Assembly: GCA_021200895.1 (NCBI GenBank)
Contig: JAJQFX010000222.1
Span: forward strand, 1-6,678
From: Clostridiales bacterium
Lineage (GTDB): Bacteria; Bacillota; Clostridia; Oscillospirales; Oscillospiraceae
DNA: 6,678 nt
Reading direction: 5' to 3'
Shown: piece after piece, positions 1 to 6,678 of the stretch
How the letters are laid out: every line of letters begins with the position of its first letter
Position numbering within the stretch: the stretch's first letter is position 1
Notes under the pieces: model-generated
What the model was told of the DNA's origin: nothing
Databases searched by the model: none
The model's input: the letters and a program-made list of their open reading frames with translations, nothing else
Translations under genes and position numbers: made by a program

Positions 1-3000
1 GGCCCAGCTTCACCAGGGCCTGGAAGCCGTTGCAGATGCCCAGCATCAGGCCGTCCCGGTTTTTCAGCAGGTCATGGACTGCGTCCTTGATGCGCTCGTT
101 GCGGAAGAAGGAGGCGATGAACTTGCCGGAGCCCTCCGGCTCGTCGCCGCCGGAGAAGCCGCCGGGGAGGACGATCATCTGGGCGTTCTGGATGGCTTTT
201 TCCAGGGCATTGGCGGAGTCCAGCAGCAGGTCGGTGGTCAGGTTCCGCACCACCACGATTTCCGGCTGGATGCCCGCCCGGAGGCAGGCGTTGGCGGTGT
301 CATACTCGCAGTTGGTGCCGGGGAACACGGGGATGACCGCCCTGGGCTGGGCGACCTTGGCGGCGGGGGCCTTATTGGGCCGCTGAGCGCAATCCACATT
401 GGGGATGGCGTAGGGTTCCACCTTTGCGTCGGTGGGATAGACGCTCTCCAGCGTCCCCTCCCAGGCCTTGTCCAGCTCGTCAATGGACAGGGTCACACCG
501 GCGACAGTGATGCAGCCGTCCGCCGTGGTGACGCCCAGCTTCCGGGCGCAGGCCACGTCCTCCATCAGCTCGGCCACGATGGAGCCGCAGTGGCGGCCAA
601 AGAGCAGTTCGCCCTCCACGTCCGCCTCGCCGGCGAAGCCCACGCCGTTGCCGAAGCTCATCTTCATCACTGCCTCGGCCACGCCGCCGGAGGTCAGGGC
701 GAAGGAGGCTCTTACCTTCCCGGCCAGCACCAGCTGACGGTAGGCGTTCCACACGGCCTTGGTGCCCGCATAGTCCCCCTCCGGGGCCTCAAACAGGTAC
801 ACCGGGTGCCCGGCGGCCTTGAACTCGTTGGAGACGATGTCCGCCACTTTGCCCGGGGCGATGGCGAAGGAAACCAGCGTCGGCGGCACGTCCAGGTCCA
901 TGAAGGAGCCGGACATGGAGTCCTTGCCGCCGATGGCGGCGCAGCCCAGGCCGATTTGGGCCTGATAGGCCCCCAGCAGGGCGGCGAAGGGCTTGCCCCA
1001 GCGCTCCGGCTCCTGACGCAGCCGCTCAAAATACTCCTGGAAGGTCAGGTAGACCTCCTCCACGTCGCCGCCTGCGGCCACCACCTTGGCTACCGACTCC
1101 ACCACGCTGCACTGTGCGCCATAGAAGGGGTCTGCCGCCATCTGCATGGGGTCGAAGCCGCTGGCCATGATGGAGCAGGTGTCAGTGGTGCGGCCTGGGC
1201 CAACAGGCAGCAGGCCCACCATGGCCTGAGCCGGGGTCAGCTGCCGCTTGCCGCCGTAGGGGAACAGGACGGAGCCCGCGCCGATGGAGGCGTCGAACCG
1301 CTCCCCCAGCCCCCGCTGAGAGGCGGTGTTGGGGTCTTTCGTGATGGCCAGGAAGCGGGCCTTCACGTCGCCGGTGTCACCGGTGGGCAGCTTGCCCGCC
1401 CCCTGGGGGACGGAGACGGCGGCGTGCTTCACCGCGCCGTTGGAGTTCAGGAAGGCCCGGGACAGGTTGACGATTTCCTTCCCGTTCCAGTGCAGCACCA
1501 TCCGGGGGGATTCCGTCACCACGGCCACCTGATAGGCCTCCAGGTTCTCCGCCGTGGCGGCGGCGATGAACTTCTCCGCGTCCTCCTGGGCCACCACCAC
1601 GGCCATCCGCTCCTGAGACTCGGAGATAGCCAGCTCGGTGCCGTCCAGGCCCTCGTACTTTTTCCGCACGGCGTTCAGGTCGATGGAGAGGCCGTCCGCC
1701 AGCTCGCCGATGGCCACGGACACACCGCCTGCGCCAAAGTCGTTGCAGCGCTTGATCATCCGGGTGACTTCGGGGTCACGGAAGAGGCGCTGGATTTTTC
1801 GCTCCTCCGGGGCGTTGCCCTTCTGCACCTCGGAGCCCATGGTGGCCAGGGAGTCCAGCTTGTGGCTCTTGGAGGAGCCGGTGGCCCCGCCGATGCCGTC
1901 CCGCCCGGTGCGGCCCCCCAGCAGGATGACCACGTCCCCGGGCTGGGGCTCGGTGCGCACCACGGCGTCAGAGCGGACGGCCCCCACCACGGCCCCCAGT
2001 TCCATGTGTTTCGCCACATAGCCGGGGTGATAGTATTCGTTGACGATGCCGGTAGCCAGGCCGATTTGGTTGCCGTAGGAGGAGTAGCCCGCGGCGGCGG
2101 TGGTGGCCAGCTTCCGCTGGGGCAGGCGGCCTGTGATGGTCTCCTCCAGGGGGGTGCGGGGGTCGCCGCAGCCGGTGATACGCATGGCCTGATAGATATA
2201 GGCCCGGCCGGACAGGGGGTCGCGGATGGCCCCGCCGATGCAGGTGGCGGCCCCGCCGAAGGGTTCGATTTCCGTGGGATGGTTGTGGGTCTCGTTCTTG
2301 AACTGGAGGAGCCAGTCCTCCTCCCCGCCGTCCACAGTCACGGGGATGTGGATGGAGCAGGCGTTGATTTCCTCGCTCTCGTCCAGGTTGTCCAGGCAGC
2401 CCCGCTTTTTCAGCACCTTGGCTCCCAGGGTGCCTAAATCCATCAGGGTCTGGGGGCGCTGCGCCGCCTTTTCCTCGCCGTAGACCTCCACCCGGCCCGC
2501 CAGGTACCGTTCATAGGCGGCCTGCACGTCGGGGTCGGCGATTTCGGCGCTGTCGATATGGGTGCCGAAGGTGGTGTGGCGGCAGTGGTCAGACCAGTAG
2601 GTGTCGATGACCCGGATCTCCGTGATGGTGGGGTCGCGGTGTTCCTCTTTCCGGAAGTAGTCCTGGAGGAAGGCCAAATCGTCCACGTCCATAGCCAGCC
2701 CCAGCCGACCCAGCAGGTCGGCAAGGCCCTCCCGGTCTAAGGCAAGGAAGCCCTCCTCCACCGCCACCTCAGTGGGGATGGCATACTGCTGCACCAGGGT
2801 GGCGGGCTTGTCCATGGCGGCCTCCCGGCGCTCCACCGGGTTGATGAGGTAGCCCGCCGCCTTCTGCCGCTCCTCCGGGGAGATGTCCCCTTGGAGGACG
2901 TACAGCGTGGCCGCCTTCACCAGAGGCCGGTCGCACCCCGCCAAAAGCTGGATGCACTGGGCGCAGGAATCCGCCCGCTGGTCGAACTGACCGGGCAGGG

Positions 3001-3269
3001 CCTCCACCGCCAGGATGGTGTGAGGGCCCTCCACGGCGGGGGGGGGGTTCCTCCTCATAGAAGCTGTCCACCATGGGCTCGGAGAACACGGTTCCCTCCG
3101 CCTGGCGGTACACCTCCTCGCTGATGCGCTCCACGTCATAGCGGTAGAGGATGCGCACGCCGGTGAGGCCCTCCATCCCCAGCTGCTCCTTCAGCTCGCT
3201 GTAGAGCTGTTGGGCCTCCACGTCAAAGCCGGGCCGCTTCTCCGCGTAGCAACGATACACTCGGTTCAT
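1..3269 (-). CDS. purL: Phosphoribosylformylglycinamidine synthase, single-chain form (FGAM synthase); 3' end beyond the window, apparent frameshift near the start
   Basis: Catalyses the fourth step of de novo purine synthesis in the cytoplasm: FGAR, glutamine and ATP give FGAM, glutamate, ADP and phosphate. The protein reads through about 1,089 codons if one base is removed from the C-run at 3047-3038. Residue numbers below assume that correction. The N-terminal PurS-like region starts MNRVYRCYAEKRPGFDVEAQ; PGQFDQRADS follows at 92-101. The synthase core shows YWSDHCRHTTFGT from 224, NETHNHPTEIEPFGG from 325, CNDFGAGGV from 508 and GGKDSMSGSF around Lys782. The class I glutamine amidotransferase domain begins near 976 (PGTNCEYDT near 983), with nucleophile Cys1079 in GICNGFQ. 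Clostridial single-chain PurL is about 1,240 residues, so roughly 150 lie outside. The start at 3269 has a strong ribosome binding site and matches family N-termini. As written, the first frame ends at 2769 after 166 codons; the second frame is open from an out-of-phase ATG at 3058 to the window edge. The product is certain; whether the gene is functional as written is not. Confidence 0.96.
3038..3047 (-). other. Homopolymer frameshift site in purL (10 C in the coding strand)
   Basis: Upstream of this run purL is read in the frame set by the ATG at 3269 (...YEEEPPP). Downstream the conserved protein (VEGPHTILAVE then PGQFDQRADS) is in another frame. The offset equals exactly one extra base: with nine C the reading is EEEPPPAVEGPHT without a break. 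No other frameshift or in-frame stop was seen in the remaining roughly 3,000 bases. A sequencing or assembly overcount, a true mutation or a slippage-variable tract would all give this pattern. Confidence 0.9.
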
Positions 3270-3278
3270 AACTGGTTT

Positions 3279-3284
3279 CCTCCT
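3279..3284 (-). promoter_or_regulatory. Ribosome binding site of purL
   Basis: AGGAGG lies nine bases before the ATG at 3269. It supports this start and suggests purL initiates independently instead of relying on coupling to the gene 49 bases upstream. The 49-base gap holds no T-tract hairpin, no recognisable promoter and no room for a purine riboswitch. Confidence 0.85.
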
Positions 3285-3308
3285 GTCGTCTCTTGGTAGG
3301 TTGATGAT

Positions 3309-3323
3309 GGTTTAGGGTTTAGG
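3309..3323 (-). repeat. Short tandem duplication across the lipoprotein stop codon
   Basis: Two exact adjacent copies of a 7-base unit (CCTAAAC on the coding strand) plus one further base cover the TAA stop of the substrate-binding protein and the first bases of the intergenic gap. It is small and probably incidental. Confidence 0.5.
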
Positions 3324-5100
3324 ATGCCTGCTCCTCCGTCTGGGAGGCGAACGTCCAGCCGGAGAACTGATAGAACAGGTCGTGCTGGGTAGGGGTCAGG
3401 CTGGTCAGCGTGTTCCACTGATACAGGGCTGAGTAGCATTTAAAGCAGATGGGGATAAAGGGGGCCTGGTCGGCCAGCTCGGTGTACAGCGCCTCCGCCG
3501 CCGTCTGGCGGGCCTCCCCGCTGGATTTGCAGAAGGCGGTGTAGAGGTCGGTCAGGTCGTCGTCGGCATAGCCCAGGGGGTTCTGGCTGCCGTCCGCCTC
3601 CAGGAAGGCGTCCAGGCTGAAGTCGGCGGTAAGCTGCACCTCGCCCAGGTACAGGTCATAGTCGCCGTCGGCGACGGCGGCCTTGAAGTCGCTCCAGGAC
3701 AGGGCCTTCACCGTCACGTCCATCCCCAGCCCCTCCAGCTCGTCCGCAATCTCCTGGGCGATGGATACTTTAAAGGAGGAGTCAGAGTTCACAATCAACG
3801 TCAGCTCTGCCCCGGTGTAGCTGCCGTCCAGCAGCTCCGCCGCCTTCTCCCTGTCCTGGGAGAGGGTTTCCGCCAGCGCATCGTCGTAGTCTGCCGCGCT
3901 GGGGCTGATGGGCAGGCTGGTGGCCTCCCCGTGGCCGGACAGCATCTTGCTCACCAGGGTATCCCGGTCTAAAGCGTAGTAGATGGCGCTGCGCACCTTC
4001 TGGGTGGCGCAGGCCCCCTGCTTCGTGTTGCAGCCCAGGAAGAGCATGACGGTGGTGGCATAGTCCGCCACCTGGAAGTTGCCATTGTAGCTCAGGGTGC
4101 TGGTGCCGGTCAGGTCGGTAGAGACCAGACTGACGGCCCCGCTGCCGAAGCCGTAGAGCAGCGCGTCGCTGTCCTCCGCCGCATAGAGGGGGATGGTCTC
4201 CAGGGGCAGGGCCTCCGCCCGCCACCAGCTGTCGTTGGCCTCCAGGTAGGAGGGCGTGTCCCCATCATAGCGCAGGCGGTAGGCCCCGGTGCCGGTGGGC
4301 AGATCCTCCCCGCCGGTGCCCTCCTTGACGATGGGGATGTCCAGCAGGCGGTCAAAGCTGGCGTTGGAGCCGTTCACCTTCACCACCACGGTGCTGCTGT
4401 CCTCTGCCTTGACGGACTTCACCCGGCTGAGGCGAGTGTAATAGATGCTGTCCTCGCTGCGGGCCTGATTCAGGGAGTAGACCACGTCGTCCGCGTCCAG
4501 CTTCGTGCCGTCCTTAAAGGTCACGTCGGTGCGCAGCTTGACGGTGACGGTGGTGACGGTGGCGTAGGTCTTTTTCTCCTCGTCCTTGTCATCTTTCCCA
4601 TCCTCCTCGCCGTCACCTTCCTCGCCGTCCCCGGTGTCGGAGGTGTCAGCGCCGTCCTTATCCTCCTCACCCTCGGCATCGGAGGCGTCAGCGTCCTCCT
4701 CGTCCTCCTCCTCGGAGGCGGAGGAGACCTTGCAGGTGACGCTGGTGGCCAGACAGGGCTGCACGGTGAAGCTTTCGTCCAACTCCACCAGCGGGTCGAA
4801 CAGCAGGCTGATAATGGCCTGGTTGGCGGTATTGTCGCAGTAATAGGGGTTGAAGCTGACGCCGGTATAGCAGCCCAGGGTGAAGGGCTGTTCCTCCGGC
4901 TCACTGGCCTCCTCCGTCAGCTCCGCGTCCGGGTCGGCGGGCAGGTCGCCGCCGGAGGACGCGGACGCCTCCTCAGAGGCAGAGGAGGACGCCGTTGCGG
5001 CCAGGCTGGCGCTGACGCTGCCCACGCAGCCGGTCAGCACGAAGAGCATGGCCGCTGCCAGCAATAAGGATACAAATTTTCGCAGTTTTTTCATCATCAT
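3319..5100 (-). CDS. ABC transporter substrate-binding lipoprotein, family 5 (oligopeptide/dipeptide/nickel type)
   Basis: A predicted membrane-anchored extracellular binding protein that would deliver a solute, probably a peptide or similar, to an ABC permease not present here. From the first of three ATGs it is 593 residues. Residues 1-25 form a lipoprotein signal: basic MMMKKLRK, a hydrophobic stretch and lipobox LTGC with Cys25 as the lipidation site. A Ser/Ala/Glu-rich linker follows to about 72. The mature fold starts near FTLGCYTGVSFNPYY (73-87). VTFKDGTKLDADDVVYSL (193-210), PTGTGAYRLR (268-277), KVRSAIYYALDRDTLV (368-383) and the C-terminal APFIPICFKCYSALYQW are characteristic of family 5 proteins. 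An acidic insertion occupies about 130-177. Nine cysteines besides Cys25 are unusual for this family. The N-terminus overlaps the upstream stop, so translation is probably coupled; purL follows 49 bases later. A start at 5202 would lie inside pgeF and bury the signal peptide, so it is rejected. The substrate cannot be told. Confidence 0.92.
   Translation of the reverse strand: MMMKKLRKFVSLLLAAAMLFVLTGCVGSVSASLAATASSSASEEASASSGGDLPADPDAELTEEASEPEEQPFTLGCYTGVSFNPYYCDNTANQAIISLLFDPLVELDESFTVQPCLATSVTCKVSSASEEEDEEDADASDAEGEEDKDGADTSDTGDGEEGDGEEDGKDDKDEEKKTYATVTTVTVKLRTDVTFKDGTKLDADDVVYSLNQARSEDSIYYTRLSRVKSVKAEDSSTVVVKVNGSNASFDRLLDIPIVKEGTGGEDLPTGTGAYRLRYDGDTPSYLEANDSWWRAEALPLETIPLYAAEDSDALLYGFGSGAVSLVSTDLTGTSTLSYNGNFQVADYATTVMLFLGCNTKQGACATQKVRSAIYYALDRDTLVSKMLSGHGEATSLPISPSAADYDDALAETLSQDREKAAELLDGSYTGAELTLIVNSDSSFKVSIAQEIADELEGLGMDVTVKALSWSDFKAAVADGDYDLYLGEVQLTADFSLDAFLEADGSQNPLGYADDDLTDLYTAFCKSSGEARQTAAEALYTELADQAPFIPICFKCYSALYQWNTLTSLTPTQHDLFYQFSGWTFASQTEEQAS
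4570..4713 (-). other. Acidic low-complexity insertion in the substrate-binding protein
   Basis: Residues 130-177 of the lipoprotein contain 28 Asp/Glu among 48 residues by my count; the rest is mostly Gly, Ala, Ser, Thr and Lys. It sits between two segments that look like strands (SVTCKVSS before, TYATVTTVTVKLR after). In ordinary family 5 proteins the corresponding stretch, just before the VTFxDG motif, is a short turn. The DNA is correspondingly rich in GAG/GAC/GAT codons, which could favour repeat expansion. Confidence 0.8.
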
Positions 5101-5106
5101 AGACCT
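5092..5106 (-). promoter_or_regulatory. Overlapping stop/start with three consecutive ATG codons
   Basis: The TGA stop of the pgeF-family gene (5099-5097) overlaps the first ATG of the lipoprotein (5100-5098) as ATGA. Two more in-frame ATGs follow directly. The only Shine-Dalgarno-like bases are AGG at 5106-5104, spaced 3, 6 and 9 bases from the three ATGs, so the third (5094) has the best spacing. This points to translational coupling; the start is uncertain by two codons. Confidence 0.7.
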
Positions 5107-5927
5107 GTTTCGGGGTTCAGCTGAATCACAGCGGCCATAGACCCCCTGGCGGGGCCGGTGTGCCGATGAGACCAGTATAGCCCACGTTTGCAGCTGGTGC
5201 AATCGTCAGAAATCACGATATTTTCCGGGGGAACGCCCCCCTTTTCCGCCCAGCGGCGGTTGATTCCCTTCAAATCCACATGAAACCGCCCGTTGGGCAG
5301 GGGGTCGATAAAGTCCTCCGCCTCCGCCCCCAGGGCGTCCCTCATGGCCTGGGGCACGTCCTCCCTGGTCTCGAAGCAGCAGCGGGAGATGCCGGGGCCG
5401 ATGGCGCAGCGGATGTCCGCCGGGCGGCAGCCGTAGACGGCCTCCATCCGGCTCAGCGTCACCGCCACAATGCCCAGGGCGGTACCCCGCCACCCGGCGT
5501 GGCTGGCGGCCACCACCCGCCCCGCCGGGTCGTAAAACAGCACCGGGATGCAGTCCGCGGAGAAAATCATCAGCGGCAGGCCGGGCACATCGGTCATCAG
5601 GCCGTCGGCCTCGTAGTCCCGCTCCCGGTCAAGGCCCTTTCCGGCGTCCGCCAGGGTGCAGACCCGCACGTCGGCCCGATGCACCTGATGGGAGAAGACC
5701 AGCCTCTCCGCATCCGCCCCGCCGATGGCGGCGCAGAAGCGGCGGCAGTTCTCCCGCACCCGCTCCGGGTCGTCACCCCGGCCGATGCCCAGGTTCAGGC
5801 TGTCCCAGGGGGCGGGGCTGACCCCGCCCAGCCGGGTGGAGAAGCCGTGGCAGGCCCCTTCGTCGGTGAAGCCCACGGCCTCCAGCCAGTCCAGCCCCTG
5901 GGCCGTCACATGATGGCGAAACTCCAT
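5097..5927 (-). CDS. pgeF: PgeF/YfiH/YlmD family protein (laccase-domain, Cu-oxidase_4 fold)
   Basis: A cytoplasmic, probably zinc-binding enzyme of 276 residues, a usual length. Diagnostic motifs appear in order: FSTRLGGVS (29-37), SHQVH with His83, EADGLMTD (106-113), SADCIPVLF with Cys126, SHAGWRGT with His143, GPGISRCCFE (177-186), and DDCTSCKRGLYWSHRH (241-256). His83, Cys126 and His143 match the family metal-site residues. The family was first labelled polyphenol oxidase or laccase. E. coli YfiH was later described as a peptidoglycan editing factor acting on UDP-MurNAc-L-Ser, and homologues including human LACC1/FAMIN have purine nucleoside phosphorylase and adenosine deaminase activity. 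The sequence does not decide which role applies. The C-terminus is divergent (SHRHTGPARGSMAAVI where E. coli has a SYRRD..TGRM type motif). It starts six bases after the flavoprotein stop, in the same frame, with only a closely spaced GAGGGG as ribosome binding site, so coupling is likely. Confidence 0.95.
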   Translation of the reverse strand: MEFRHHVTAQGLDWLEAVGFTDEGACHGFSTRLGGVSPAPWDSLNLGIGRGDDPERVRENCRRFCAAIGGADAERLVFSHQVHRADVRVCTLADAGKGLDRERDYEADGLMTDVPGLPLMIFSADCIPVLFYDPAGRVVAASHAGWRGTALGIVAVTLSRMEAVYGCRPADIRCAIGPGISRCCFETREDVPQAMRDALGAEAEDFIDPLPNGRFHVDLKGINRRWAEKGGVPPENIVISDDCTSCKRGLYWSHRHTGPARGSMAAVIQLNPETGL

Positions 5928-5933
5928 AGCCCC

Positions 5934-6563
5934 TCAGCGGACGAAGTTGGTGTGGAAGGTCTGCTCCGTCTCCGGCGCAGGGATGCCGTTCTCCCGCCCC
6001 AGGGCGATGCACTTCAGCAGCCAGGCCATGTTGCGGCCAATGTTCCGCATGGTCTGAAGCCCCTCCTCGTCCTGGAGGACTTCCTCTGGGCGGTTGCCGT
6101 GTACCTCGTTCCAGTAGGTGGAGGAGACGATGGGCATTTGCTTGATGGTGAAGTATTTATTCAGCACGTCGAAGGAGGTCACCGTCCCCGCCCGCCGGGC
6201 CGAGGCCACCGCCGCCGCAGGCTTGTGGGCAAAGGCATCCCCGCCTGCGTAGAAGCACCTGTCCAGCACGGACAGGATGCGCCCGGAGGGATGGGCGTAG
6301 TACACCGGCGTGCCGAATACGAAGCCGTCGCACGCCCTGGCCTTGGTAATCAGCTCGTTGACGCAGTCGTCCCCAAAGACGCAGCCCTGCCCTCCGTTTC
6401 GGCGGCAGCCGTTGCAGCCGATGCAGTCCCGCACCGGGGTGGTGGGGATGGTGTACAGCTCCCAGCTGATGCCCTCCTGCTCCAGCACCTTGCCGATCTC
6501 CATCAGGCCGGTGGCGGTGCAGCCCTCCGCCTTGGGGCTGCCGTTTATCATCAATACCTTCAT
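5934..6563 (-). CDS. Flavodoxin-fold NAD(P)H-dependent FMN reductase / iron-sulfur flavoprotein-like
   Basis: A soluble flavoprotein of 209 residues, predicted to bind FMN and transfer electrons; the substrate is unknown. MKVLMINGSPKAEGCTA (1-17) is the first beta strand and FMN-phosphate loop of the NADPH-dependent FMN reductase family. GTPVYYAHPSGRILSVLDR (84-102) is the second FMN-contact loop and helix. Between them lie Cys47, Cys50, Cys53 and Cys61 in the spacing C-x2-C-x2-C-x7-C. This agrees with the compact cysteine motif (C-x2-C-x2-C-x4-7-C) that holds a 4Fe-4S cluster in archaeal Isf-type flavoproteins, so a cluster is plausible but not proven. Many proteins with this layout are annotated only as flavodoxin family proteins. 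The start at 6563 has a strong ribosome binding site. An upstream in-frame ATG at 6638 would run through the promoter and is rejected. It is the first gene after the promoter and sits six bases before the pgeF-family gene. Confidence 0.92.
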   Translation of the reverse strand: MKVLMINGSPKAEGCTATGLMEIGKVLEQEGISWELYTIPTTPVRDCIGCNGCRRNGGQGCVFGDDCVNELITKARACDGFVFGTPVYYAHPSGRILSVLDRCFYAGGDAFAHKPAAAVASARRAGTVTSFDVLNKYFTIKQMPIVSSTYWNEVHGNRPEEVLQDEEGLQTMRNIGRNMAWLLKCIALGRENGIPAPETEQTFHTNFVR

Positions 6564-6570
6564 AAGGAAA

Positions 6571-6577
6571 CCTCCTT
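6571..6577 (-). promoter_or_regulatory. Ribosome binding site of the flavoprotein gene
   Basis: AAGGAGG lies seven bases before the ATG at 6563, near-optimal in sequence and spacing. It fixes the start against the longer frame beginning at 6638. Confidence 0.88.
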
Positions 6578-6592
6578 CGCCCCGGCGGGGCG
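6578..6592 (-). promoter_or_regulatory. GC hairpin in the 5' leader, directly next to the ribosome binding site
   Basis: A perfect six-pair inverted repeat, CGCCCC and GGGGCG with a three-base loop, ends exactly where AAGGAGG begins. No T-tract follows, so it is not an intrinsic terminator. It could stabilise the 5' end of the transcript or affect ribosome access; either role is inference. Confidence 0.6.
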
Positions 6593-6608
6593 TCTTTTCA
6601 CGCCTCCC

Positions 6609-6638
6609 ATTATAGCATAGGTGCGGTTTTCTTGACAA
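6609..6638 (-). promoter_or_regulatory. Sigma-A type promoter with extended -10, driving the four-gene series
   Basis: On the minus strand TTGTCA (6638-6633) and a perfect TATAAT (6614-6609) are separated by 18 bases. The bases before the -10 are TGC, the TGn extended -10 element. Transcription should start near 6602, giving a leader of about 40 bases. Upstream of the -35, 6642-6653 is a short mirror-symmetric A4G4A4 tract (plus strand). The outermost bases (6662-6677) form only a weak imperfect inverted repeat. Confidence 0.85.
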
Positions 6639-6678
6639 CCCAAAAGGGGAAAATTGCGGCTCAGGAGAACCCCCCTGG

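Noticed and set aside
74..2437. A 787-codon plus-strand open frame, the longest uninterrupted frame in the window
   Set aside because: It lies opposite purL in exact codon register. In that register antisense stops arise only from sense TTA, CTA and TCA codons, which a GC-rich gene rarely uses; it ends at a TTA leucine codon of purL. Its translation is Gly/His/Val-rich with no recognisable domain, whereas the minus strand carries all PurL motifs.
2769..3269. A separate 166-residue protein at the purL start
   Set aside because: The first 75 or so residues are the PurL N-terminus; the rest is a Gly/Pro/Arg-rich out-of-frame translation after the homopolymer run.
3270..3318. Terminator, promoter or purine riboswitch before purL
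   Set aside because: The gap is only 49 bases, without a hairpin plus T-tract, without -35/-10 elements, and too short for a purine riboswitch.
3319..5202. A 34-codon longer N-terminus for the binding protein
   Set aside because: The extension overlaps the end of the pgeF-family gene in another frame and would put a polar stretch before a clear lipoprotein signal peptide.
5928..5936. Selenocysteine or readthrough TGA joining the flavoprotein and the pgeF-family protein, which are in the same frame
   Set aside because: Both proteins are complete by family length and motifs, the second has its own ATG, and a shared frame occurs by chance in one of three cases.
5280..6620. A 446-codon plus-strand open frame
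   Set aside because: It is codon-registered antisense to both the pgeF-family and flavoprotein genes, crosses their junction and the promoter, and resembles no known protein.
5934..6638. A 25-codon longer N-terminus for the flavoprotein
   Set aside because: It would start inside the -35 element and lacks the strong ribosome binding site found before 6563; the family begins at MKVLMINGSP.
6662..6677. Terminator of an upstream gene at the window edge
   Set aside because: The six-pair stem needs a G-U pair on the minus strand and no T-tract follows it directly; too weak to call.

Overview
The window is GC-rich (around 60-65% by eye), with strong Shine-Dalgarno sites and a vegetative sigma-A type promoter. 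It carries a long single-chain PurL, the form found in Clostridia and some other anaerobes. Together with the acid-rich lipoprotein and the cysteine-rich flavoprotein, this suggests a GC-rich anaerobic member of the Clostridia, for example an Oscillospiraceae-like gut bacterium. That placement is inference; no rRNA or other marker is present.

All four genes lie on the minus strand and read from right to left as one tight series. A clear promoter (6609-6638) and a short leader with a GC hairpin next to the ribosome binding site precede an iron-sulfur-flavoprotein-like flavodoxin reductase (6563-5934). Six bases later comes a PgeF/YfiH/YlmD-family protein (5927-5097). Its stop codon overlaps the start of an extracellular lipoprotein, a family 5 ABC substrate-binding protein (5100-3319). 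After a 49-base gap comes purL (3269 to beyond base 1), of which about 1,089 codons are visible. No terminator or second obvious promoter lies between the genes, so co-transcription is plausible. The functional links are loose: a redox flavoprotein, a nucleoside or peptidoglycan-precursor enzyme, a solute-binding lipoprotein without its permease, and the fourth enzyme of de novo purine synthesis. The purine connection between PgeF-family nucleoside phosphorolysis and PurL is suggestive only.

Two features deserve attention. First, purL is split by a one-base frameshift in a run of ten G (ten C in the coding strand) at 3038-3047. Everything downstream is intact and well conserved, so this is most likely a sequence error or a homopolymer-length variant rather than old decay. 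Second, the substrate-binding protein has an acidic low-complexity insertion of about 50 residues in its N-terminal lobe.

The plus strand shows long open frames (about 787 codons over purL, about 446 codons over the pgeF/flavoprotein region). They are codon-registered mirror images of the real genes and are not called. I see no RNA genes, mobile elements, CRISPR arrays or defence genes, and nothing that amounts to a clearly new system.
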